Positions 19,901 through 28,692 of a stretch of DNA of 64,000 nt are shown here, one piece after another. The notes under the pieces are model-generated. The model searched no databases, had not been told where the DNA came from, and saw only the letters and a list, made by a program, of their open reading frames with translations. How positions within the stretch are numbered: position 1 is the stretch's first letter; the number at the start of each line of letters is the position of its first letter. A program made the position numbers and the translations under genes. The DNA lies in assembly GCA_934216155.1 (NCBI GenBank), contig CAKQBK010000001.1:40724-104723 (forward strand). The letters are read 5' to 3'. The DNA comes from an uncultured Dialister sp. GTDB taxonomy: Bacteria; Bacillota; Negativicutes; Veillonellales; Dialisteraceae.

Positions 19901-20333
19901 AGCCCTGGTGGTATTGCTGATTCTGTCTGTTGCTATGGGACTGGCGGTGCCGAAACTCTGGGATTGGCAGCAGGAACGGCAATTGGACTTGGCTGCTGAA
20001 GAAGTGGCGGCGGCCATTCGAGAAACTGAGACTTTAGCCAAAAGCTATACCGATTGGTATGGGAACATCACTGATAAAGTGAATTTTCATTGCGGTCCCG
20101 ATGGGGATGGCGTGGTTTCTTACTATGCGAAACGAGGAATTTACAAAGTCAGTCCCAAAGGGAATTTACCGAGCAATATCACCACCAACGTCGTGCTGGA
20201 CCTGACATTTCGTAAAGATGGTTATGCCGGGAACAGCACAAAATATACACAAACATTGCAAACCCGTGATGGCAAGCACCGACGGCTTATTACGGTAGCA
20301 GCCTACACGGGACGAGTACGAATTGAAAGATAG
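19839..20333 (+). CDS. Type II secretion/type IV pilus pseudopilin (GspH-like)
   Basis: 164 residues if the ATG at 19839 is used (GGGAGGTGG about 9 bases upstream); a GTG at 19827 is the alternative. A 16-residue leader ends SRRSG and is followed by FLLAEALVVLLILSVAMGL, the prepilin cleavage site with Glu at +5 and one hydrophobic helix. The C-terminal part is a soluble beta-rich domain. It overlaps the peptidase gene out of frame, indicating translational coupling. The stop is followed at once by a family B arm. Confidence 0.8.
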   Translation: MDCRKWWDCPFSRRSGFLLAEALVVLLILSVAMGLAVPKLWDWQQERQLDLAAEEVAAAIRETETLAKSYTDWYGNITDKVNFHCGPDGDGVVSYYAKRGIYKVSPKGNLPSNITTNVVLDLTFRKDGYAGNSTKYTQTLQTRDGKHRRLITVAAYTGRVRIER

Positions 20334-20650
20334 TGAGGAGTGAGGAATTAGGAGTGAGGAGTGGTGGAAGGGGCGCACAAAATTTAGAAGCGCCCCAATA
20401 CCCCTTTTTTATATAGGTTATTATTTTGCTGTATTAGATACCAAACATAACTGTATACAACGATGCAGTCAAGGTTATAAAGGGTTACAAAAGGTTATGT
20501 GATACAGGATGGAGACACAATCTTTTAGGAAGCAAATTGATTACTTACGTTAAAAATGAATTTTGACTCTATAATCTTATATAGACTGCGGCGCGTTTAA
20601 ATTTTGTGCGCCGCCACCTTCATTACGCACTACGCACTTCGCATTACGCA
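20334..20650. repeat. Family B element with family C nested inside
   Basis: Left arm of GTGAGGA heptamers with hairpin GGGGCGC/GCGCCCC, a family C palindrome (about 20413-20510), then hairpin GCGGCGC-like/GCGCCGC and a right arm of a different heptamer (ACGCACT). The two arms do not match, unlike in the 17487 copy. It fills the whole gap before dnaB. Confidence 0.8.
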
Positions 20651-20682
20651 CTCTAAAAGATGGCGAAAAAGGAGAAAGATTT

Positions 20683-22146
20683 ATGCCAGATACAGAAGTA
20701 CCACAACAGAAAAAAGAAGAGTGGAAACAGCGGGAGAAGGGCAAGTGGAATAGCCGTAAGACCGATACGGATACCATGATTGTGACCCGTATTCCACCGC
20801 AGAATATTGATGCAGAGAAGTCTGTCCTGGGGGCGATGCTCTTGGATAAGGATGCTATTTTGACTGCTGAGGATAAGCTCAATGCAGCAGATTTCTACCG
20901 GGAAGCGAATTCGATTATTTTCCAGGCCATTTTGAATCTGGCCCATCGGGGCGAACCGGCGGATATTTTGACCGTTACGGAAGAATTGAAGCGCATGGGT
21001 CGCTTGGATGATGTAGGCGGCGTGCTCTATGTCAATGAATTGCCTGCCAATGTGGTAACCACCAAAGCGGTGGATCGCCATGCAGATATTGTGGCCGACA
21101 AAGCAAAGCTCCGTCGTCTTATCGATGCGGCGGGGGTCATCACTGATGAAGCTTATTCGGAACGGGATGAAGTGCAGGATATCACGGACAATGCGGAAAA
21201 AACTATCTTGGCTGTCACCCGAGATGAACGGCGTTCTGACTTTACGTCCATCGGGGAAGCGGTGCAGAATGAACTGGAAGAAATCACCCGGAAATTTAAA
21301 AATAAAGAATCCATCACCGGTTTGGCCAGCGGTTTCCCTTCCTTGGATGCTCTGACCAGTGGGTTCCAGAAGGGGGATTTCATCATCGTGGCAGCCCGCC
21401 CATCTATGGGTAAAACGGCGTTCGTGCTGAATATCGCCAAGAATATGAGTATTTCTTCTGCCCATAAACATGTGGCGTTCTTTTCTTTGGAAATGTCACG
21501 GGAACAGTTGGTACAGCGTCTCTTGTGCTCCACAGCTTTGGTAGACAGCTCCAAGCTGCGTACCGGCCGTATCACCACCCAAAAGGAATGGGACCAGCTG
21601 GCCAATGCAGCCAGTGTCCTTATGGATGCGCCACTGTTTATCGATGATACACCAGGGGTATCGGTATCAGAAATTCGTTCCAAGTGCCGCCGTCTCAAAG
21701 CGGAACAGGGGTTGGATATCATTATGATCGACTACCTGCAGCTCATGCAGGCCAAGAATACCGCAAGAAATAATGACAATCGTCAGCAGGAAATTTCTGA
21801 AATTTCTCGTTCGCTTAAGAGCCTGGCCCGTGAACTCAATGTACCAGTCATCGCATTGTCTCAGCTCTCTCGAAGCGTAGAAGCCCGCCAGGACCACCGC
21901 CCATTCCTGTCGGATCTTCGTGAATCTGGTTCTCTGGAACAGGATGCGGATATGGTTAGCTTCCTCTTCCGCCCGGCTTACTATGACCGTGAAATCGAAG
22001 ATGACGATCCCAGAAAGAATGAAACGGAAATTATTCTTGCGAAAAACCGTAATGGTCCAGTTGATACGGTGAAACTCCACTTCGCAGGCCAGTTCACCCT
22101 CTTCTATGAAATCACCAACCAGGAACCACCACCGGATATGGCGTGA
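20683..22146 (+). CDS. dnaB: Replicative DNA helicase DnaB
   Basis: 487 residues after AAAAAGGAGAAAG. The N-terminal DnaB domain starts at PPQNIDAEKSVLGAMLL (about residues 38-140). The RecA-like helicase core carries Walker A ARPSMGKT at about 238-245, a Walker B region IIMIDYLQLM, and the late motif LSQLSRSVEAR....LSDLRESG.LEQDADMV. It forms the hexameric fork helicase with primase. Length is slightly above the usual 440-460 because of a charged 35-residue N-terminal extension. Confidence 0.95.
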   Translation: MPDTEVPQQKKEEWKQREKGKWNSRKTDTDTMIVTRIPPQNIDAEKSVLGAMLLDKDAILTAEDKLNAADFYREANSIIFQAILNLAHRGEPADILTVTEELKRMGRLDDVGGVLYVNELPANVVTTKAVDRHADIVADKAKLRRLIDAAGVITDEAYSERDEVQDITDNAEKTILAVTRDERRSDFTSIGEAVQNELEEITRKFKNKESITGLASGFPSLDALTSGFQKGDFIIVAARPSMGKTAFVLNIAKNMSISSAHKHVAFFSLEMSREQLVQRLLCSTALVDSSKLRTGRITTQKEWDQLANAASVLMDAPLFIDDTPGVSVSEIRSKCRRLKAEQGLDIIMIDYLQLMQAKNTARNNDNRQQEISEISRSLKSLARELNVPVIALSQLSRSVEARQDHRPFLSDLRESGSLEQDADMVSFLFRPAYYDREIEDDDPRKNETEIILAKNRNGPVDTVKLHFAGQFTLFYEITNQEPPPDMA

Positions 22147-22150
22147 TGCT

Positions 22151-22665
22151 AATGAGAAATTAGTAATGAGGAATGAGGAATGAAGGTGGCGGCGCACAAG
22201 TAATAAAGCGCCGCAGATGTATAAAATAAAGGGAGTAGCTTATGAGCGAAAAGGCAGTACAACAATTGAGTCTTCGCTTTGCTATACGTGTGGTGAAATT
22301 AGTCAAGTTTTTACGAAGCGAAAAGAAAGAATATACCATGTCGGACCAATTGCTGAGAAGTGGGACTAGCATAGGTGCCAACATTAGTGAGGCAGAGTAT
22401 AGTATTCGTAAAAACGATTTTACTGCTAAGATATACATATCATATAAAGAGTGTGGAGAAACGTTATATTGGCTGAAAGTGTTATATGCTACAGACTATT
22501 TGACAGAGAAGCAATATCAATCAATGAAATTAGATTGTGAAGAGCTTTTGCGTTTGTTGACTGCCATTACTAAGACACTGAGAAAAAATAGTTAAAAGGC
22601 GACGCTATATAATTTGTGCGTCGCTACCATAATTACTCATTGCTCTTTACTCATTACTCATTTAC
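22151..22665. mobile_element. Family B element carrying a four-helix-bundle gene
   Basis: Left end: GAGGAAT-type heptamers plus hairpin GCGGCGC/GCGCCGC (22151-22215). Right end: hairpin GCGACGC (22599-22605) with GCGTCGC (22618-22624), then inverted heptamers TACTCAT (to about 22660). Between them lies exactly one gene, 22242-22595. The layout matches other family B elements with the gene replacing the spacer, so the gene looks like cargo or the element's own protein. Confidence 0.65.
22242..22595 (+). CDS. Four-helix-bundle protein (S23/bIVS family)
   Basis: 117 residues, ATG after AAAGGGAG. The signature QLLRSGTSIGANISEAEYS, followed by YKECGETLYWLKVL, is that of the S23/bIVS four-helix-bundle family. 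These proteins are encoded in intervening sequences of 23S rRNA genes, as stand-alone genes, and (as Avd) in diversity-generating retroelements; related proteins form basic pentamers that bind nucleic acid. It is not a ribosomal protein despite the S23 name. Its precise position between the two halves of a palindromic repeat element is the notable feature. No reverse transcriptase gene is in the window. Confidence 0.85.
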   Translation: MSEKAVQQLSLRFAIRVVKLVKFLRSEKKEYTMSDQLLRSGTSIGANISEAEYSIRKNDFTAKIYISYKECGETLYWLKVLYATDYLTEKQYQSMKLDCEELLRLLTAITKTLRKNS

Positions 22666-22693
22666 ATACAGAAAGGGATCAGGTGATAAAGTT

Positions 22694-23464
22694 ATGGATT
22701 TATTCGGAAATGAGGACCCGGAGGAGTATGTAGCCAGGCGGCAGCGGGAGTTGGCGGAAAGACAGCGGGCTGCGGCGAAGGAGCGGGAAGGGGTTTCTTT
22801 TCATAGCCATGAGGAATTGAAAGCGGCCATCACTTCCTGTGAACGGTGCCGGCTCCGGCGGGAAGGCGGGTTGGGACCGGTGCTTTCTACGGGACCTTCT
22901 GATTCTCCTTTGATGATCGTCGGCGAGGGGCCTGGTGGGGTCGAAGATGATTACGGCGGGCCTCTGGTGGGACCGTCGGGACAGCTTTTGGATAAAGCCT
23001 TGGCCTCGGTGGGCATTACCCGTGACCATGTGTATGTCACCAATATCGTAAAATGTCGTCCTCGGGGCAATCGGACGCCCACTATGGAGGAGGGACATTT
23101 CTGTGGCGCTATTTGGCTTATGCAGGAAATACAACTGGTGCAGCCGAAAGTCATTATTGGATTGGGCAAAGTGGCTCTTCGTTTCTTTTTAGGGAGAGAA
23201 GCAGGCATTATTCGTTCTCGAGGACACTGGATTGATTATCACGGCATTCCGGTGATGCCTACGTTCCACCCAGCTTACTTGCTCCGTCAGACCGGGCGAG
23301 GATTGGTGGAAGCCAAATGGCAGGTCTATTACGATTTGAAAGTCGCCAAAGAACGAGCCGAAGCGGCTTGCCCCGATTGGACATGGAAAAGCGAAACGCC
23401 ACCGAACCTACTGGAAATGTTGGCAGATGAACGAGAAAAGCGACATAGAAACATGAGCATGTAA
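22694..23464 (+). CDS. Uracil-DNA glycosylase, family 4/5-like
   Basis: 256 residues from the ATG after AGGTGATAAAG; earlier codons are repeat-derived. It removes uracil from DNA. The iron-sulfur cysteines are in CERCRL, VKCRPRGNR and HFCGA. The catalytic pocket motif GEGPGGVEDDYGGPLVGPSG and the late motif TFHPAYLLRQ are clear. An N-terminal Arg/Glu/Gln-rich helix (residues 10-45) is an addition. It could be cotranscribed with dnaB across the four-helix-bundle insertion. Confidence 0.9.
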   Translation: MDLFGNEDPEEYVARRQRELAERQRAAAKEREGVSFHSHEELKAAITSCERCRLRREGGLGPVLSTGPSDSPLMIVGEGPGGVEDDYGGPLVGPSGQLLDKALASVGITRDHVYVTNIVKCRPRGNRTPTMEEGHFCGAIWLMQEIQLVQPKVIIGLGKVALRFFLGREAGIIRSRGHWIDYHGIPVMPTFHPAYLLRQTGRGLVEAKWQVYYDLKVAKERAEAACPDWTWKSETPPNLLEMLADEREKRHRNMSM

Positions 23465-23471
23465 AATGTTT

Positions 23472-23700
23472 TTAGCAAGGTTATTATTCTACTGATTTCT
23501 TTTGCAAAACAAAGAGCATATACCGCTTACCAAAGGGTTATTTATTCTGCCAATTACGTTGAATTAACAAAGAAAAATACCGCTATCAACAAGGTTATAA
23601 AAGGTTATTTCATAGGATGGCATAACCCTTTATAACCTTGATGGTAGCGGTATTTTTCTTTGTTACACTATGGGAATCTGTAGAGTGAATAACCTTTTGA
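23472..23700. repeat. Family C element, complete
   Basis: Outer ends AAGGTTATTATTCTACTGATTTC and the inverse AATCTGTAGAGTGAATAACCTTT, with an inner palindrome ATACCGCTATC..AAGGTTATAAAAGGTTAT and its complement ending GATAGCGGTAT-like. It fills the gap; the inner hairpin with its T tract (about 23650) could terminate transcription. Confidence 0.75.
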
Positions 23701-23803
23701 AAAACCGTTACATGATAATTGACACAAGCGAAAATATCGCTTATCCCCTCATATCATAACGTGATATAATGAATGAAATATCTTCTGGAAAAGGAGTGGC
23801 ATT

Positions 23804-24871
23804 ATGGTAAGAAAAATCATGATGGCTTTGGCTTTAGGAGCCGCTGTAGCTATGGGGACTGTGGTAGAGGCGAAAACGGCGGAGCATCCGAAGGTGCTTT
23901 TGGTGCCAAAGACGGAAACGACGGAAACGGTAGCTGCTACCAAGGTGGAACCAACGGTAGAAACAAACAAAGTGGAAACCGCAACGGTTTTGGACACGAA
24001 AGAGGAAAAAACGGTCAAAAAGCCGGCTTTTGAAGATAAGCGCATTGAAATCAATTTGGCTAGCAAACTTTTGACATTGTACCAGGGCGATGTGGGGATT
24101 CGCATGTATCCTGTCGCCCCGGGGAAACCGTCTTCTCCTACACCGGTGGGACGCCGCAAAGTGGTGGATATGGAAATGAACCCCACCTGGATTGATCCCG
24201 ATTCAAATACGGAGATTCCTTCTGGTCCCGATTGCCCGCTGGGATATCGCTGGATTGGCATCGGTGGAAATTATGGGATTCACGGCACCAATGTGGCTTC
24301 TTCTATCGGCTCCTATGCGTCTCATGGATGCGTCAGAATGTATGAAGCTGATGTGGAAGACTTATTTGCCCATATCGTGAAAGGCATTCCAGTAGACATC
24401 ATCTATGAACGATTGGTGGTAGAAAAAGCACCGGACCAGACTGTGGTGTACTATGTCTATCCCGATGGGTATGGCAGAGAAAATCTGGAAGTATCTGACG
24501 TGAAAAAGAAATTGGCTGCTTTCGGCGTGGCTGGCTTTGCCGATCCCGATGACATCCAGCATGCGATTGCTATGTCTGATGGGGTTCCGAACTATGTGGC
24601 CAAAGTGTATGACCTTTATGTGAAAGGACAGAAACTGGATGCCCATGCCTATGGCAAAGGGGGACATGTTTATCTGCCTGTTATGGCTGTGGCACGGGCC
24701 TCTGGCATTAAAGCCGAATGGTCTCCCAACTGGAAACGACTCAATACCGTGTACGGCACCGCCAACGGTATTCAAAAAGGAACCGCTCTCTACATTGACG
24801 CCGCTGATGCGCCGACGCTGTTGCATCTGACCGGAACGCTGAATGAGAAGTTTGAATATCATTTAGAATAA
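23804..24871 (+). CDS. Secreted L,D-transpeptidase (YkuD domain)
   Basis: 355 residues after AAAAGGAGTGG. A signal peptide (residues 1-23, cut near VVEA) and a Thr/Glu/Val-rich linker to about 75 precede the YkuD domain. The active site is seen as HGTN followed by SYASHGCVRMYE, with Cys near residue 176. It cross-links or modifies peptidoglycan, or attaches envelope proteins to it, in the periplasm. The C-terminal 130 residues resemble a copper-amine-oxidase-N-like stalk domain (LYVKGQKLDAHAYGKGGHVY), by weak similarity only. Confidence 0.88.
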   Translation: MVRKIMMALALGAAVAMGTVVEAKTAEHPKVLLVPKTETTETVAATKVEPTVETNKVETATVLDTKEEKTVKKPAFEDKRIEINLASKLLTLYQGDVGIRMYPVAPGKPSSPTPVGRRKVVDMEMNPTWIDPDSNTEIPSGPDCPLGYRWIGIGGNYGIHGTNVASSIGSYASHGCVRMYEADVEDLFAHIVKGIPVDIIYERLVVEKAPDQTVVYYVYPDGYGRENLEVSDVKKKLAAFGVAGFADPDDIQHAIAMSDGVPNYVAKVYDLYVKGQKLDAHAYGKGGHVYLPVMAVARASGIKAEWSPNWKRLNTVYGTANGIQKGTALYIDAADAPTLLHLTGTLNEKFEYHLE

Positions 24872-24872
24872 A

Positions 24873-25170
24873 AGGGTATTATTCTGCGGATAACTTGCAG
24901 GGCACAAAGCGTTTTTAGCGTTCGATAAAGGTTATTTATTCTACAGATTCTGATTGTCGAACAAAGTAAAAATACCGCCAGCAGCAAGGTTATAAAAGGT
25001 TATGACATGCTTATGAAATAACCTATATAACCCTGTTGTTGGCGGTATTTTTGTATTTTGAAATAGAAGGTATCCGCAAAGTCATACCCTTTTATAACCT
25101 TGACACTAGACGTATTCCTTCTATGTTTGCTTAAGAGGGCTGCAGAATAAATAACCTTTAGGTAAGCGGT
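24873..25170. repeat. Two overlapping family C elements
   Basis: Ends GGTATTATTCTGCGGAT and CTGCAGAATAAATAACCTTT enclose a second set and a palindrome ATACCGCCAGCAGC.../GTTGTTGGCGGTAT with AAGGTTATAAAAGGTTAT arms. This fills the gap between the convergent transpeptidase gene and the small membrane protein gene. Confidence 0.7.
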
Positions 25171-25220
25171 AGAGTATCTATGTTAGGTGATGGTGGTCAG
25201 CAGAACAATACCCTTTTCTA

Positions 25221-25490
25221 CTATTTTCCTTCCATCATTTGCCGAATTCGTTCTCTTCGTCTCCGCGCGGCTTCTTCGTCTACAATGATGTGGTGGCCGG
25301 CAGCGGTGACGTATTCGTTGCGCTTGATTTCTGACGGCTTCGTGACGCCGTGTTTTTTATAGTCAAAGCTGCTTCCCAGTGCGCAGCTGGCGCAGTCTTT
25401 TCCTTGGGAACTTTGGTACAGGCGATATAAAGAATAGCCGAACCAAGCAGCAATGACAACAATGATTGCACCTGTGAGCAGTGTATTCAT
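25221..25490 (-). CDS. Small Cys-rich membrane protein (FeoB-associated type)
   Basis: 89 residues from the ATG after AAAGGAGAATTTATT. One N-terminal membrane helix (residues 3-22), then YRLYQSSQGKDCASCALGSSF and a basic tail. This layout fits the FeoB-associated Cys-rich membrane protein family, whose members usually sit beside ferrous iron transporters. No feoAB is in the window, so the assignment rests on the CxxC pattern and size. Confidence 0.55.
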   Translation of the reverse strand: MNTLLTGAIIVVIAAWFGYSLYRLYQSSQGKDCASCALGSSFDYKKHGVTKPSEIKRNEYVTAAGHHIIVDEEAARRRRERIRQMMEGK

Positions 25491-25539
25491 AATAAATTCT
25501 CCTTTGTGAAAATATTTCTCAATATCATTATAGCATAAG

Positions 25540-25795
25540 TTCAGTGAGAAGTGAGGAGTTAGAAGTGAGAAGTGGTGGAAGGGGCACACAATTCATAAAG
25601 TGCCCCAATACCCCTTTTTATAGGGGATTATTCTGCTGATTTCTATATCAAACATGGCTGTATATATCGCTACAGTCAAGGTTATAAAGGTTACATAAGG
25701 TTATGTGATTTCATAGTCTCGTACTATTATAAAATCTGCGGCACTTTCAAATTTTGTGCGCCGCTACCACCACTTCTAACTTCTCACTGCTTTTT
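25540..25795. repeat. Family B element with nested family C
   Basis: AGTGAGA-type heptamer arms at both ends. The left hairpin is GGGGCAC/GTGCCCC, a compensated stem variant; the right hairpin GCGGCAC/GTGCGCCGC is imperfect. A family C copy lies between (about 25624-25715). Confidence 0.75.
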
Positions 25796-25887
25796 AGTAT
25801 GCCTTTCATCTATGGAAAGGATAATAGAAAAGCATTGGCAGCATGAGGGGATGGTATTTATAATAAGCGTAGAGTAAGGGTGACTGC

Positions 25888-26118
25888 CATGCTATTAAGT
25901 TAAGTAGAACATGCGATGATTTCTACTGATGCAAAGGTTACTCAGGTTTCTCAGGATACTGAGGTTTCTCACGTTTCTCGAATGAGCTAATAACACTAGC
26001 ATCTATTGGCACATTCGGAGAACCTGAGTAACCTGAGAACCCTTAGAAACTTGAGCAATCTGTCACCACTAGCGGAATCATACCTACTAACGCAAATCCT
26101 TAACGTAACAGCATTGCC
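25888..26118. repeat. Family A element, complete
   Basis: Ends ATGCTATTAAGTTAAG and CTTAACGTAACAGCATTG, with 9-bp-unit arms and centre TCTCGAATGAGC. The flanking GGTGACTG and CAGTCACC extend the inverted repeat. It lies in the leader of the DUF362 gene. Confidence 0.8.
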
Positions 26119-26150
26119 AGTCACCATATAGCAAAGGAGACGATTGAACT

Positions 26151-27215
26151 ATGAATAAGAAAATTTTGGCAGCTACGGCTGCTGCCGCTGTGACACTTGC
26201 TACTACCGCTTGTGCGGCTGTTCCTGGAAAAGGGGGAGACACCTATGTTCCCTATGAAGAAAGAACGGGCAATGAGTCGATTGTATATTTCACCCGCGAC
26301 CTGTCTGCGGCTGGCATGCAGAAGGTGTATGAAAAGGTGAATGGAAATATTTCCGGTAAAGTGGCTGTGAAGCTTCATACAGGGGAAAAGAATGGGCCAA
26401 ACATTTTGCCTCGTTCCTGGGTGAAACATCTCATCGATACGGATATCCCGGGGGCAACCATTGTGGAAACCAATACCTACTATGCAGGTGATCGGGATAC
26501 CACGGAAAAACACAGAGAAGCTATTCATGTCAATGGTTGGGATGAAGTGGCTCCTGTGGATATCACCGATGCAGACGGTGTGGCACTTCTTCCTGTCAAA
26601 GGGGGCAAGTGGTTCAAAGAAATGTCGGTAGGCAAAGACCTTTTGAATTATGATTCTTTGGTGGTATTGACCCATTTCAAAGGCCACGTGATGGGTGGCT
26701 TTGGCGGCTCCGACAAGAACATCGGTATCGGTTGCGCCGATGGCAAGGTAGGCAAGAAATGGATTCATGCAGGAGAAACAGGCCAGCAGTGGGGCGTTTC
26801 TCAGGAAGAATTCATGGAACGAATGACCGAATCTACCAAATCTGTGATTGACCATTTCGGTAATCACGTGACCTATGTGAACACTCTCCGCAATATGTCC
26901 GTGTCTTGTGACTGCGAAGGGGTGAATGCCCAGCCGGTGGTAACGCCAAATATTGGTATCCTGGCATCTACGGATATTTTGGCGGTCGACCAGGCATCGG
27001 TGGATATGATTTATGCCCTCCACGATGGAGATGGTCATGACTTGAAAGAACGGATGGAATCCCGCCACGGCCTGCGCCAGCTTTCATACATGAAAGAACT
27101 GGGCATGGGCAATGATAAATACATTCTCATCGATTTGGACAACAATGAAGCGGTGATCCTGCCGAAAGATGCCGTGAAAGATGTGAAACCATTTGTCGAT
27201 GATGGAGAAAAATAA
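26151..27215 (+). CDS. DUF362 domain protein, exported
   Basis: 354 residues after AAAGGAGACG. N-terminal signal (residues 1-22) ending TTACAAV, which could be a poor lipobox. The body matches DUF362: VKLHTGE.NGPN near the start, THFKGHVMGGFGGSDKNIGIGCAD, and ILASTDILAVDQASVDMIY. The family is often fused to or found with ferredoxins, but no CxxCxxC motif is present here. Function unknown. It precedes the lar genes but is separated from them by repeats, so a link is not shown. Confidence 0.75.
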   Translation: MNKKILAATAAAAVTLATTACAAVPGKGGDTYVPYEERTGNESIVYFTRDLSAAGMQKVYEKVNGNISGKVAVKLHTGEKNGPNILPRSWVKHLIDTDIPGATIVETNTYYAGDRDTTEKHREAIHVNGWDEVAPVDITDADGVALLPVKGGKWFKEMSVGKDLLNYDSLVVLTHFKGHVMGGFGGSDKNIGIGCADGKVGKKWIHAGETGQQWGVSQEEFMERMTESTKSVIDHFGNHVTYVNTLRNMSVSCDCEGVNAQPVVTPNIGILASTDILAVDQASVDMIYALHDGDGHDLKERMESRHGLRQLSYMKELGMGNDKYILIDLDNNEAVILPKDAVKDVKPFVDDGEK

Positions 27216-27224
27216 AAGGCAGTG

Positions 27225-27455
27225 AGAAGTTAGAAATGGAGGAAGGGGCGCACAAATAAAAAGCGTCCCATACCCCTTTTTTATTTTTATGCACATGGGA
27301 GGCTCCCGTGTGCTTTTTAGCAGTTTGAGTAGGATGATATAATAAAAATAGTTGGCATGTAAGTGAGAAGGTTTATTTTATAAAAAGTAACGGCGCTTCT
27401 ATAATTTGTGCGCCGTACCACCATTTCTCACTTCTAACTTCTCACTTCTAACTAC
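27225..27455. repeat. Family B element
   Basis: Arms of AGTGAGA/AGTTAGA heptamers. Left hairpin GGGGCGC with an imperfect GCGTCCC; right hairpin ACGGCGC/GCGCCGT (compensated). TTAGGGA heptamers and a CCCTAGGGCCTAG palindrome follow at 27600-27690. Nothing gene-like was seen in 27456-27600. Confidence 0.7.
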
Positions 27456-27715
27456 ACATGGGAAGTGGACTATGTGACAGTGAGGAGAAATGCTACATGA
27501 GAAACAGTCCCATTCCATTCCTGCCGGCAGACGCCTGCAGTCGGGGCTTACTAGTTGACTGGCGGATTAGTGCATCACTATCAATGAAATGGTTATGGAC
27601 AAAGTAGCTAGGGATTGGGGATTAGGGATTAGAACGAGTATTTCCTAATCCCTAGGGCCTAGCTACTAATCCCTAAATTCTAGTCACCGATTACAAATTA
27701 AAGAAGGGTAAAACT

Positions 27716-28528
27716 ATGAACGTAACAGAAAATATAGCAAGAAAACAGAAAGCACTGGAAGACCATTTGAAGAGCTTGGGGTCTGTGGCGGTGGCTTTTT
27801 CTGGCGGGGTGGATTCTACATTTTTGCTCCACGAAGCCCACAAGGTATTGGGCGATAAGGCGGTGGCGGTGACCATGAAACTCAATTCCGTACCGGCCAG
27901 AGAAATCCAGGAAGCGAAGGATTTCTGTACGTCCCGTGGTATCCAGCAGGTTATTGTAGAAAGAAATCAGTTCGCCGCACCGGGATTTACGGACAATCCG
28001 AAGGATCGTTGCTATTGGTGTAAAACTTATCTGTTCTCTTCTTTGGGAAGTCTGGCCAAGGAACATCATATTTCTACTATCGTTGACGGCACCAATTTCA
28101 GTGATATCCATGGCTATCGACCAGGGCTAAAGGCGCTGGCGGAATTGGGCGTGGTCAGTCCTTTGAAAGAAGCACAACTGACAAAAGAAGAAATTCGTGC
28201 GCTGTCTGAACAGGAAGGCCTTCCTACATGGAACAAGCCATCCTTTGCGTGCCTGGCGACTCGTTTCCCCTATGGAAGCCGCATCACGGAGGAAAAACTT
28301 CGGGCGGTGGAAGCAGCAGAACAATTTCTTTTCGACCTGGGATTCCCCCAGTTCCGGGTTCGCTGCCATGGAGATATGGCGCGCATTGAAGTATTGCCGG
28401 AGCAGCTGTCTAAACTTTTAGACAACAGAGAACCGGTGGTATCCCGGTTCAAAGAATTGGGATTTGATTATGTGACCATGGATTTGGAAGGATTCCGTTC
28501 CGGGTCGATGGACTTGAAAAGCAATTAG
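27716..28528 (+). CDS. larE: Sulfur transferase LarE (nickel-pincer cofactor synthesis)
   Basis: 270 residues. PP-loop ATPase motif SGGVDST near residue 29 and the signature KPSFACLATRFPYGSRIT, whose Cys (about 178) corresponds to the sacrificial sulfur-donor cysteine of Lactobacillus LarE. It adenylates the carboxylated pyridinium precursor made by LarB and inserts sulfur. RCYWCK adds two more cysteines. The last codons (SN, stop) merge with a heptamer arm. larB follows after a 164-base repeat-filled gap. Confidence 0.9.
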   Translation: MNVTENIARKQKALEDHLKSLGSVAVAFSGGVDSTFLLHEAHKVLGDKAVAVTMKLNSVPAREIQEAKDFCTSRGIQQVIVERNQFAAPGFTDNPKDRCYWCKTYLFSSLGSLAKEHHISTIVDGTNFSDIHGYRPGLKALAELGVVSPLKEAQLTKEEIRALSEQEGLPTWNKPSFACLATRFPYGSRITEEKLRAVEAAEQFLFDLGFPQFRVRCHGDMARIEVLPEQLSKLLDNREPVVSRFKELGFDYVTMDLEGFRSGSMDLKSN

Positions 28529-28680
28529 GAATGAGCAATTGGGAATGAGGAATGAAGGTGGCCTGGCACAATTCATATAGCCAGGCTAATTATATAATGA
28601 TTTGGTAGACTGGTGACTAGGAAAATGGAATCTAGTCACCAGTCTACCAGTCACCATTATTTCTCACTTCTAACTGTTTT
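28522..28680. repeat. Family B element with a distinct stem
   Basis: GAGGAAT arm, hairpin GCCTGGC/GCCAGGC (28561-28586) with the usual loop ACAATTCATATA, TGACTGG-type units and an inverted TTCTCAC arm. Both strands of the stem differ from other copies yet still pair. Confidence 0.8.
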
Positions 28681-28692
28681 TAAGGAGTTTGT

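Noticed and set aside
22242-22595. Ribosomal protein or 23S rRNA intervening sequence
   Set aside because: The S23 name is historical; no rRNA sequence surrounds the gene.
22242-22595. Accessory gene (avd) of a diversity-generating retroelement
   Set aside because: No reverse transcriptase, template repeat or variable repeat was seen in the window.
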